Part shown: one piece after another, positions 50,878 to 58,443 of the stretch
Layout of the letters: every line of letters begins with the position of its first letter
How positions within the stretch are numbered: the first letter of the stretch is position 1
Assembly: GCA_964521865.1 (NCBI GenBank)
Contig: CAZFTJ010000002.1
Span: 310,001 to 374,000 of the forward strand
DNA: 64,000 nucleotides
Direction of reading: 5' to 3'
From: CAYSRJ01 sp964521865
GTDB taxonomy: Bacteria; Spirochaetota; B62-G9; DRHN01
Notes under the pieces: model-generated
The model's input: the letters and a program-made list of their open reading frames with translations, nothing else
What the model was told of the DNA's origin: nothing
The model's database searches: none
Translations under genes and position numbers: made by a program

Positions 50878-52383
50878 CTATATTTCTTGAATATACACTT
50901 TAAATGTCGTTCCCTTTCCCGGTTTTGTTTTAATCTCAATCTTCCCTTTGTGCTCTTTAACAATATCGGCTACAGTTGGCAGGCCCAGACCGGTACCCGA
51001 GCCGCTCTTCGATGTTTTAAAGATATTAAAAAGTTCAGACGTGCTCTTTTCGTCCATTCCCCTCCCATTATCGGCTACACTTACCATGAGCTCTTTCGTT
51101 CCTGTTCTCTTCGTGGATACAACAACTACTCCCTGGCTTAAGGGGCAGGCATCAAAGGCATTGGTAATAAGATTAACCAGACAGCGATATATTCCCCTTG
51201 CATTAAAGGAGCTCGGATCGACCTTTTCTCCGAGCTGCATCTTGAGAGTAATCGCTCTGGCCCGAGCTTCCTCCTGAAACAGCTTTACAACATGAGTGAC
51301 CAGATCGTTCAACTGTGTCCCTTTTTCCCCGCTATGAGCCCCCGGGTCATAGGTTAAAACATCCAGGGAAAGATTTGCGAGGCTTTCAATATGGCGGTCG
51401 AGAATCTCCCATGCTACTTTTATATCCCTCACATTATTCGAATCGATGGCCCTTTTTATTATGAAAGAGCTGCCCCTCAATGCCTGAGCAATATTCTTTA
51501 TGCAATGAGAAAGTCCGGCTATTGTTTCACCGATGGAAGCAAGTCGAAGGACAGAAAAGCTCTGATGAAGAAACTTCTGCTTTTCAACAGCCAGAGCTAC
51601 TTCAGTCGCGTAGGTGCGCATAAACCATTCGTCATCTGCTGAAAAGAACCCTTTTTTAGAATTCGCGGCAGTTATCACACCGATGACCCTCTGATTTGAA
51701 TCCTGTACGGGAACTGCAAGAAAAGAATGAGTTTCACAGTTACAGAGCTTATCGAATGATCTGTTAAAGACGGGCATGTGGAAGGATTCTGAATCTTTGT
51801 ACAGGTCTCTCAAATTCACCACCTGGGTGTGGGTAACAGCATATCCCACAGCGCTATTATTATCGACCTTAATATTGACATGGTGCAACTTTCCTTTTAA
51901 TTTAAACTTCCCGTAGAGGGCGGAAGGGTCGCCTTTAAGAAGGAGAACAATGCTTCTCTGAGCCCCTGTAATTGCCCGGGCATTTCTCGTAATGTCCCTC
52001 AATGTTGCAGTAAGGTCAAAGTTGGAATGGAGCCTCTCATGTATCTCAAAAAGATGCTCCATCTGAGAAATAGTATCGTGAAGTTCATGGGGTCCTCTCA
52101 CTCCCTGTGAGAGCTTAAAAAGATGGAAGGAGCTTCCCTCTTCCTTTTTTACAAGGCGAAATACATCGCATGAAAAACAGATTTCCCTTTTTTCGGTAAA
52201 CTGTCCCATCGGTGTGCCAAAACACAGCGTATCGGGGACCGTCCAGCATACACGGCCCGCATTCTTTCCCCTATTCACTCCATTGCTCGTTTCGTCAATT
52301 GCAGCAGGACAAGGGTTTTTACCCCCCGGCCCATAATTACAATGTATGTATTCCCAGCAATTACGTTTTGAGCTGCTACTCAT
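50878..52383 (-). CDS. Two-CW-domain GAF sensor histidine kinase
   Basis: A 501-residue kinase. The N-terminus (residues about 8-75) is a cysteine-rich 'two-CW' domain: C9-W10, C15, C25, C46-W47, C54, C69 and C72, probably binding metal or redox-active. A GAF domain follows (about 105-275), then the dimerisation/phosphoacceptor helix with the histidine in GLSHCIKNIAQ, and the HATPase with N box NLITNAFDACP, DNGRGMD and TGLGLPTVADIVKEHKG. No transmembrane helices, so it is a cytoplasmic sensor. It is the last gene of the MetF/MetV operon, directly after a receiver protein. The signal is unknown; a redox or one-carbon cue is likely. Confidence 0.85.
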   Translation of the reverse strand: MSSSSKRNCWEYIHCNYGPGGKNPCPAAIDETSNGVNRGKNAGRVCWTVPDTLCFGTPMGQFTEKREICFSCDVFRLVKKEEGSSFHLFKLSQGVRGPHELHDTISQMEHLFEIHERLHSNFDLTATLRDITRNARAITGAQRSIVLLLKGDPSALYGKFKLKGKLHHVNIKVDNNSAVGYAVTHTQVVNLRDLYKDSESFHMPVFNRSFDKLCNCETHSFLAVPVQDSNQRVIGVITAANSKKGFFSADDEWFMRTYATEVALAVEKQKFLHQSFSVLRLASIGETIAGLSHCIKNIAQALRGSSFIIKRAIDSNNVRDIKVAWEILDRHIESLANLSLDVLTYDPGAHSGEKGTQLNDLVTHVVKLFQEEARARAITLKMQLGEKVDPSSFNARGIYRCLVNLITNAFDACPLSQGVVVVSTKRTGTKELMVSVADNGRGMDEKSTSELFNIFKTSKSGSGTGLGLPTVADIVKEHKGKIEIKTKPGKGTTFKVYIQEI

Positions 52384-52419
52384 TATTTATTCAACCTTAT
52401 TGAAAAAGAGCGTCGGCGT

Positions 52420-52809
52420 TCATTTTTTTAACAATCTGGAAATTGTTTCCAGAAGAACCTCGGGTTTAACGGGTTTTTCCAGATATTCATCAGCATCCGC
52501 TTCCATGACTCCCGACAGCGGATATTTGGTGTCATAAATATGTTGACTTACTCCTGTGAGGAGCAATACCGGTATTTCTTTGTACTCCTGAACCGATCGG
52601 AGCCATGAACAGAAGGCAAATCCATCCATTTCCGGCATCATAACATCAAGCACAATAAAATCAGGCCTCTCAGCGCTCATTTTTTCCTGTGCTTCCTTTC
52701 CATTCATGACCGTTGTGACTTCATACCCTTCAGGTTCGAGTGCCATTTTTATTAATTTTGTCTCGTCAATGTTGTCCTCAACAACCAAAATCCTTGCTTT
52801 TAGTGACAT
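52420..52809 (-). CDS. Single-domain response regulator
   Basis: A 129-residue receiver-only regulator: acidic E11-D12, phosphoacceptor D55 in FIVLDVMMPEMDGF, the threonine in VLLLTG and lysine in LEKPVKPE. It has no output domain, so it must act by protein contact, for example as a phosphorelay step. It lies one base after metF and 36 bases before the kinase gene, with AGGAGG before the ATG. The kinase and this receiver are the natural pair. Confidence 0.9.
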   Translation of the reverse strand: MSLKARILVVEDNIDETKLIKMALEPEGYEVTTVMNGKEAQEKMSAERPDFIVLDVMMPEMDGFAFCSWLRSVQEYKEIPVLLLTGVSQHIYDTKYPLSGVMEADADEYLEKPVKPEVLLETISRLLKK

Positions 52810-52810
52810 T

Positions 52811-53812
52811 TTATCCTCCTGCTTTCGAGAAAACAGGTCTCGGAATAAGACCTGCCTTTTCTAGAATTTCCGGGACCCGGTGCTCCCATTCAATAGCCTG
52901 AATATGAACCCCTCGTATACCCGGTATTTCCTGAACCTGTTGTATCAATTCCACGCTTATCTTGATCCCCTCCTCCGCCTGATTCTTCCTGGCCTGCTTT
53001 TTATCATCTCCTGCCGATAACTTGGCCTGTTCCATTCTTTGTATAAGGCTCTCGGGTACACTCACTCCGGCAACCGAGCTATTCATATATTTCAACATGC
53101 CCAGATTTTTTGGAACAATAATACCGGCAAGAACGGCCGTATGTTCATGCAGTCCCATATTGACAATTACATTCATCTGTTTTTTGAACTGTTCGACATT
53201 AAAAACGCCCTGAGTCTGAATAAAATCAGCCCCCGCTGCTATCTTCTTCTTAAGCCTGAGAGGTCTGATTTCAACGGGATCTCCCAGCGGAGTCCAGGCA
53301 GCACCGATAAAGACAGGGGGCCTTTTTTCGAGAGGGTCTCCCCCCTGTTGAACGCCTTCATCCCTCATGACTTTCAGCACAGAGACAAGCTGGATGGAAT
53401 CAATGTCGTAGACATTCTTCGCCCCCGGATGCCCCTTCAATTTCCCGGCTGCCCCGAACGACTGGTGGTCGCCTGCGATGCACAGGCAGTTCCTGATACC
53501 CAGCGCACAAGCTCCAAGTATGTCCGACTGTATTGCCAGACGATTTCTGTCCCTGCAGGTCATCTGCATCACCGGTTCCAGACCCTCTCTCATTATCAGT
53601 ACTGCCGATGCTATACTTGAAAGACGAACGACACCGGTCTGATTGTCTGTGATATTGAAAGCGTCTGCGAGCCCTTTTAAAAGTCTCGCCTTTTCCAGAA
53701 CAACTTCCTCATTGCAATCCATGGGAGGGCCGATTTCCACAGTTACAGCAAAATGCCCATTCGCCAGCACTCTCTCGAGGTTGCTGCCGCTTTTCAGAGA
53801 ATTCAGTTCCAT
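52811..53812 (-). CDS. metF: Methylenetetrahydrofolate reductase, MetF-type catalytic subunit
   Basis: A 333-residue TIM-barrel flavoenzyme that reduces methylene-tetrahydrofolate to methyl-tetrahydrofolate. HFAVTVEIGPP (catalytic glutamate region), GLADAFNITDNQTGVVR, MQMTCRDRNRLAIQSDILGACALGIRNCLCIAGDH and FIQTQGVFNVEQF are MTHFR blocks. The separate MetV gene just upstream makes it the anaerobe or acetogen-style MetFV form, which receives electrons by iron-sulphur proteins rather than directly by NADH. It lies ten bases after metV. Confidence 0.9.
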   Translation of the reverse strand: MELNSLKSGSNLERVLANGHFAVTVEIGPPMDCNEEVVLEKARLLKGLADAFNITDNQTGVVRLSSIASAVLIMREGLEPVMQMTCRDRNRLAIQSDILGACALGIRNCLCIAGDHQSFGAAGKLKGHPGAKNVYDIDSIQLVSVLKVMRDEGVQQGGDPLEKRPPVFIGAAWTPLGDPVEIRPLRLKKKIAAGADFIQTQGVFNVEQFKKQMNVIVNMGLHEHTAVLAGIIVPKNLGMLKYMNSSVAGVSVPESLIQRMEQAKLSAGDDKKQARKNQAEEGIKISVELIQQVQEIPGIRGVHIQAIEWEHRVPEILEKAGLIPRPVFSKAGG

Positions 53813-53821
53813 TGTTTCATT

Positions 53822-54562
53822 CTACCTCCCGGCCTCTTTTCCTTTTACAAACTCTTTTGCCTCTGTGGATTCCTTTCCTCCATTTGTCAGAAGCATGATT
53901 TCTTCATGGATAACTCGACGAGGACCGCCAGAATGGGAAGTCGACCAGTCTCTGGGCGGAATAATCTCCTCAAGTCGATTGAGTGTTCCTATCTTTTTCA
54001 TGCGTTCTACAATAAGATGCCATGCGCAGTCTACATCCGGACTGATCTCACATTTACCGTCCTTGCTCCCCCCGCAGGGACCATTTAAAATAGACTTGGA
54101 ACATCTGGCAACCGGGCAAATTCCGCCGGTTAAATGGAGTATACAGTTCCCGCATCCGGCACACATCTCAATCCACACTCCCGGTTCGACGGCCGCACCG
54201 AAAAATTCAGTATTTACCCCAGGAAAAACGGGAACAGTTTCCAGCTTGTCCGCCATGAAATTCACACCCACTCCACATCCGAGTGAAAGAACCGCTTCTA
54301 CGCTTTCTTCCCTCACTCTATCAACGATCTTTGTTACAAATTCCGGTTCGCATTGCCGTGTGATACAATCCTCAAGAATCTCAATCTCCTTATCCTCCTT
54401 GAGAAAACCGATACGCAGTCCGGCGGCAACAACCCTTACCTCCGTTTCTCCACCCGCCAAACACACCGTCGTACAGGTTCCGCATCCGACAATGAGAATC
54501 TTTCTGTAATTCTCCACAAAGGACTTAATTTCTTTTAAAGGTTTTCTCTCTGCTATTATCAA
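53822..54562 (-). CDS. metV: MetV, zinc/iron-sulphur subunit of methylenetetrahydrofolate reductase
   Basis: A 246-residue protein of the MTHFR_C (MetV) family. It holds CGTCTTVCLAGG at the start, CGCGVGVNFMAD, CAGCGNCILHLTGGICPVARC and LNGPCGGSKDGKCEISPDVDCAW, an arrangement of many cysteines for zinc and iron-sulphur centres. MetV binds MetF and carries electrons to it. TTG 54562 follows AAGGAG by nine bases; the stop of the GltD/MvhD gene is just upstream. The three genes together form a likely electron-input and reductase module. Confidence 0.88.
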   Translation of the reverse strand: MIIAERKPLKEIKSFVENYRKILIVGCGTCTTVCLAGGETEVRVVAAGLRIGFLKEDKEIEILEDCITRQCEPEFVTKIVDRVREESVEAVLSLGCGVGVNFMADKLETVPVFPGVNTEFFGAAVEPGVWIEMCAGCGNCILHLTGGICPVARCSKSILNGPCGGSKDGKCEISPDVDCAWHLIVERMKKIGTLNRLEEIIPPRDWSTSHSGGPRRVIHEEIMLLTNGGKESTEAKEFVKGKEAGR

Positions 54563-54568
54563 GGTTCA

Positions 54569-56647
54569 TTACTCCTTATTCTTAATCTTTTGTAATTTTC
54601 TCCTGGAAATCTCCCAAAATGAGGTCCAGGACACCTCTGCCGAACCCTCTGTTCTCCAGTAATCTATCCGTTCACCCTCAACACCCACCTCTTCGAGCAC
54701 ACTTTTAGCCCTGTGAATCCGCTGCAATAATTTTTCCTCAGCCGTGGGATACAGGCATTCGCCGTTACTGCACCCAATTATTACAAGACCGTCCGCACCA
54801 AGTTCAAAAGGTGAAAGAATATCCGGCACACTGAGACGCGCAACACAGGGAATCGTTATCGTATAAATTCCAGATTTTTTGAAATTTACCGATTTTTCAT
54901 TAATAAACTTCCTGCTGGTCACTTCAAAAAGGCAGCAGTAGGAAATAATAAGGGGCCTCGCAACGATCTCGGGTGTTGCTGCGGTAAGCATTTCATGCAG
55001 CTGATCCTTCATTTTATTCGTACCGAATCTCTTCAGTGCAATTGCAGCAGCAGGGCATTCAGCGGCGCAGAGTCCGCATGCAAGACACTTCTCTTCCGGC
55101 ATCACGGCAGTTTTTTCCACTGTGGCAACACCAAAAGGGCATATCCTGACGCAGGTAAGACAGGCGGTACATTTTTCCGTATCGACAAGAGCGCCTGTCG
55201 TACATGCAAGACAACGCTTTGCCTCGGATAGGGCCTCCTCTTCAGTATAACCCCTGTCTATTTCTGAAAACTCTTTCAATCTAACTTCCGGCGACAACAC
55301 CTCTGTGGTTATCGGCGTCAGTTTTTTTATCTTTTCTGCAGTTTCATCAGGAAGCTCCCCCAGGGCCGTGAGCTCCATAGGAGGCTGCTGCAGTAATCCA
55401 CCATTTTCCAGATAGTGGACTATTGCCTTCGCAGCTCTATGCCCATCCCGAACCGACTCTACAGAAGAAGCAGGCCCGGTAAGAAGCTCTCCGCAGACAA
55501 AAACCCCTTTTCTGGATGAAGAGAGGGTTTGAGGGTCGCTCTCAAGCCTTTCTCCGGGCAGTACATTCAAATCACTTCCCTGGATACAGGTGAGGTCTCC
55601 CCTCTGACCGATCGCGATAATGGCATTATCTGCCGGTATGGCTGCAGTATCTGAATCATTAAACTGGGGATCGAACCTTCCATCGGAATCAAAAACACTG
55701 GCACATCTTTTCAGCTCCAAACCTTTAACCCGGCCGTTTTCAGAGAAAACCGATTTCGGACCCCACGAATGCATTATGACAATTCCTTCTTCCCGGGCTT
55801 CTTCAATCTCCCACCTCCAGGCCGGCATCTCATCCCGGGATTCAAGGCACACGATGGTTATCCTTTCGGCTCCGAGTCTTCTTGCAGAACGGGCTACGTC
55901 TACTGCAACATTTCCTCCTCCAATTACCACGACCCGTCTTCCCATGGCGGGAGGCTGCTGAGACAGCACGGTTCTTAAAAATGGAAGGGCCAGCCATATC
56001 CCCCTGCTGTCAATACCGGCAATATTCAGCGTGCGGCTTTCGGATAAGCCTGTTGCGAGAAGAACGGACGCGAAGCCCTGCAGAAAGAGGTCGTCAATAG
56101 AATAATCTTTTCCAATTTCCCTGCCTGTTCTTAATTCCACACCTGCAGCAAGGATATCATCGATATCTTCCTTTACTATAGAATATGGAAGCCTATAACG
56201 CGGAATAGCATGACCGAGAAGGCCGCCGGGGGTTTCCGATCTTTCAAAAACAACTGCCTGATACCCCATTTTTGCAAGATCATATGCTGCGGTCATTCCT
56301 GACGGTCCGGAACCCACGACAGCGATTTTGTCTTTATCCTCTTTCAAGCTCCGAAGCCTTTCTCTCCGGGAAAGACGATATTCCTGCGCGGCTTCCATTA
56401 CAAAACGCTTCAGCTTCATCAATCCCACAGGAGCATCGACTTTTGCTCTCCGGCAATTCTGTTCGCAGGGATGATGACAGATCCTCCCGCAGACAGAGGA
56501 GAAAGGATTGCATTCGAGGAGAAGCTCGAGTGCCTGCTCGTATTCACCCGAGACGATTAACTCAGCCAGTTTACGCGTATCAGTGTGCACAGGGCACGCG
56601 GCGATGCACGGTGCATAGAGATTTTCAGCTGATAGAGGCTCAGACAT
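54569..56647 (-). CDS. GltD-like NAD(P)H oxidoreductase fused to 2[4Fe-4S] and MvhD domains
   Basis: A 692-residue multi-domain protein. Residues about 10-100 are the GltD-type N-terminal iron-sulphur domain (CHHPCEQNCRRAKVDAPVG), followed by two nucleotide-binding folds (VVGSGPSGMTAAYDLA, VVIGGGNVAVDVARSARRLGA). A ferredoxin part carries CTACLTCVRICPFG and CLACGLCAAECPAAA. The last 150 residues are MvhD-like (SYCCLFEV, LGADGLVIIGCSNGECLYP). Such a chain can accept electrons from NAD(P)H and pass them through clusters to MetV/MetF. Start is ATG 56647 (GTG 56653 is an alternative). It heads the metV-metF-regulator-kinase operon. Confidence 0.82.
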   Translation of the reverse strand: MSEPLSAENLYAPCIAACPVHTDTRKLAELIVSGEYEQALELLLECNPFSSVCGRICHHPCEQNCRRAKVDAPVGLMKLKRFVMEAAQEYRLSRRERLRSLKEDKDKIAVVGSGPSGMTAAYDLAKMGYQAVVFERSETPGGLLGHAIPRYRLPYSIVKEDIDDILAAGVELRTGREIGKDYSIDDLFLQGFASVLLATGLSESRTLNIAGIDSRGIWLALPFLRTVLSQQPPAMGRRVVVIGGGNVAVDVARSARRLGAERITIVCLESRDEMPAWRWEIEEAREEGIVIMHSWGPKSVFSENGRVKGLELKRCASVFDSDGRFDPQFNDSDTAAIPADNAIIAIGQRGDLTCIQGSDLNVLPGERLESDPQTLSSSRKGVFVCGELLTGPASSVESVRDGHRAAKAIVHYLENGGLLQQPPMELTALGELPDETAEKIKKLTPITTEVLSPEVRLKEFSEIDRGYTEEEALSEAKRCLACTTGALVDTEKCTACLTCVRICPFGVATVEKTAVMPEEKCLACGLCAAECPAAAIALKRFGTNKMKDQLHEMLTAATPEIVARPLIISYCCLFEVTSRKFINEKSVNFKKSGIYTITIPCVARLSVPDILSPFELGADGLVIIGCSNGECLYPTAEEKLLQRIHRAKSVLEEVGVEGERIDYWRTEGSAEVSWTSFWEISRRKLQKIKNKE

Positions 56648-56743
56648 ACTCACGTCTCTTCCTGATTTTTAATTTGAGCACAACAGGTTACTATTCGCTA
56701 TTCCAGTCAAACGGCGTCGTTTTGCAGTGTACGGCTTTATCCG

Positions 56744-56878
56744 TCAACATTCATGTATTTTAATATCGTTATTTATTAAAGACAACGGTCTTTCGCTTTT
56801 CCATGCACTTTCACGCATCGGGAAATAAAGGTAAAAAGAACCAGGCACACGATACATTGGTGCTTTTGCAATTAACAC
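56744..56878 (-). CDS. Possible 44-residue small protein or leader peptide
   Basis: GTG 56878, nine bases after GGAGG, opens a 44-codon frame (MLIAKAPMYRVPGSFYLYFP, then 24 more residues). It is just downstream of a good - strand promoter and ends within the leader of the GltD/MvhD gene. I do not recognise the product, and it could be chance. Confidence 0.3.
   Translation of the reverse strand: MLIAKAPMYRVPGSFYLYFPMRESAWKSERPLSLINNDIKIHEC
56757..56785 (-). promoter_or_regulatory. Promoter of the GltD/MvhD-metV-metF operon (proximal)
   Basis: On the - strand TTGTCT (56785-56780), 17 bases, TAAAAT (56762-56757) gives a promoter about 100 bases before the gene. Confidence 0.5.
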
Positions 56879-56925
56879 GTTCGACCGCCTCCGTAATAAT
56901 CGTATAATCTTTCTGCGGCTAAAAA

Positions 56926-56954
56926 ATTATCCCATTTTAACTGAATATTTTCAA
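56926..56954 (-). promoter_or_regulatory. Second, distal promoter upstream of the metFV operon
   Basis: TTGAAA (56954-56949), 17 bases, GATAAT (56931-56926) on the - strand, followed by T-rich DNA and then GGAGG before a small ORF. The remaining part of the 557-base gap (56955-57159) holds no gene that I can see. Confidence 0.5.
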
Positions 56955-57159
56955 TACATTTTTTTAAAAAGGCGCTTGTAGGGCCAACATTTTTCCCAGA
57001 TAGATTTCGGCGGAGAAAAATGAAAACCGTACAGGGAAAATCTCATCCGTAAAAAAAGTATGCCCGCGCACTATTGAAATTATTCACTGCACGCACTATA
57101 CTTTGTGTATATCCGGCATTGAACGGCCGATATATAATAGAGCGCATGCTTTTTTTAAG

Positions 57160-57188
57160 TTGACAAAGATGTATGCATATACTATGCT
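57160..57188 (+). promoter_or_regulatory. Promoter of the double cNMP-domain regulator
   Basis: TTGACA (57160-57165), 17 bases, TATGCT (57183-57188) just before the gene, so the leader is short (about 17 bases). GGGG lies before the ATG. Confidence 0.6.
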
Positions 57189-57210
57189 CTTAACGCAAGG
57201 GGATTAATCG

Positions 57211-58440
57211 ATGCCAAGCGTTCAGCTCTCCATTATGCGCTTCAAAAAGGGCTCATATATCAATGTTGAGGGCAAACATGATGCCGACAGGTTCTACATC
57301 ATCAGGGAGGGACAGGTACAGATTTCAAAGGAGGCGGAAATAATCGAGGAGGATACGGGTAATATCCTCTATCCCGGTGATTTCTTCGGCGTCGTATCGT
57401 GTATGAGCACTCATGAGAGCATCGAATCCGCAAAAGCCCTGAATGATGTATCCGTCATTGCCGTATACAGAGATCAATTCGGCATTCTGATCCAGAAACA
57501 CTCCCCCATTGCAATGAAAATCATCAAATCATTCAGCCATAAACTGCGCTATTTCGATTCCGCTATTACACGGTTGTCCTTCAAGGGAAATATCGAGGAA
57601 AACCCGAAGTATCTCTACAATATCGGCGATTATTATCTGAAGAAAAAGCAGCTCAGTCATGCCTTTTACGCCTTTAAGAAATTCATACAGTACTGTCCCG
57701 ACAGCACCTTCGTGGCTCAAGCGAAAGGCAGTATGCTCAAAATACAGCCGCACATCAGGGATGATCAATTTACGAGAAAGCAGAAAGGCTTCAACAGGCA
57801 TTACAACGACAATGAGATTCTTTTCTGTGAACATGAGCCGGGAGAAGAACTGTACATTATTCAGAAAGGAAAAATTAAAATAACCAAGATTGTGGATAAC
57901 AACGAAGTGCTGCTTGCCGTGCTCAAACCCGGTGACATATTCGGCGAGATGGCGATACTCGAAAACAAGCCGAGAAGCGCATCGGCAATCTCTTTTGGAG
58001 AGAGCGAGCTATTAACCGTCAGCAAGGACAACTTCGGTATTATGGTTCAGAAGAATCCGCAGCTCGGAACGAAATTGATAACCCTCCTTTCGGAAAGAAT
58101 ATGGAAGGCCTACCGCCAGCTCGCGAATATCCTCATTTCGGACCCGCTCGGAAGAATGTATGATATGCTGCTTACAGTGGTTGAAGAAAACAGGGTGCCC
58201 ATCCAGCACAATGCATCATACACCTTCGACTTCGGTCCTGAAGAACTGATAAAAATGGTGGGGCTGTCTGCCGACAAGGGCAATCTTCTTATTCAAAAGC
58301 TCTTTGAAAACAAAAAATTCAAACTGCAGGACAGAAAAATCATAGTGACCGACCTCGAAGAGCTCGCAAAACAGGTCGGTTTCTACAAGAAAATGGATTC
58401 CCTCGAGAGAAAACGTCAGAAAGTGGCGAAATCTCAATAA
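57211..58440 (+). CDS. Double cyclic-nucleotide-binding regulator with TPR-like linker and HTH
   Basis: A 409-residue protein with two cNMP-type domains: residues about 10-110 (FYIIREGQVQISKEAE, ILYPGDFFGVVSC) and about 195-300 (LYIIQKGKIKITKIVDNN, LKPGDIFGEMAILENKPRSASAIS). Between them is a TPR-like pair of helices (LYNIGDYYLKKKQLSHAFYAFKKFIQYCPDS). The C-terminus (about 330-395, FGPEELIKMVGLSADKGNLLIQKL) resembles the CRP winged helix. The second domain has the classical G-E-M-A-I-L-E-N-K-P-R-S-A phosphate-cassette look, the first does not. It should respond to a cyclic nucleotide. The gene stops three bases before the stop of the convergent fapA part. Confidence 0.78.
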   Translation: MPSVQLSIMRFKKGSYINVEGKHDADRFYIIREGQVQISKEAEIIEEDTGNILYPGDFFGVVSCMSTHESIESAKALNDVSVIAVYRDQFGILIQKHSPIAMKIIKSFSHKLRYFDSAITRLSFKGNIEENPKYLYNIGDYYLKKKQLSHAFYAFKKFIQYCPDSTFVAQAKGSMLKIQPHIRDDQFTRKQKGFNRHYNDNEILFCEHEPGEELYIIQKGKIKITKIVDNNEVLLAVLKPGDIFGEMAILENKPRSASAISFGESELLTVSKDNFGIMVQKNPQLGTKLITLLSERIWKAYRQLANILISDPLGRMYDMLLTVVEENRVPIQHNASYTFDFGPEELIKMVGLSADKGNLLIQKLFENKKFKLQDRKIIVTDLEELAKQVGFYKKMDSLERKRQKVAKSQ

Positions 58441-58443
58441 ATA

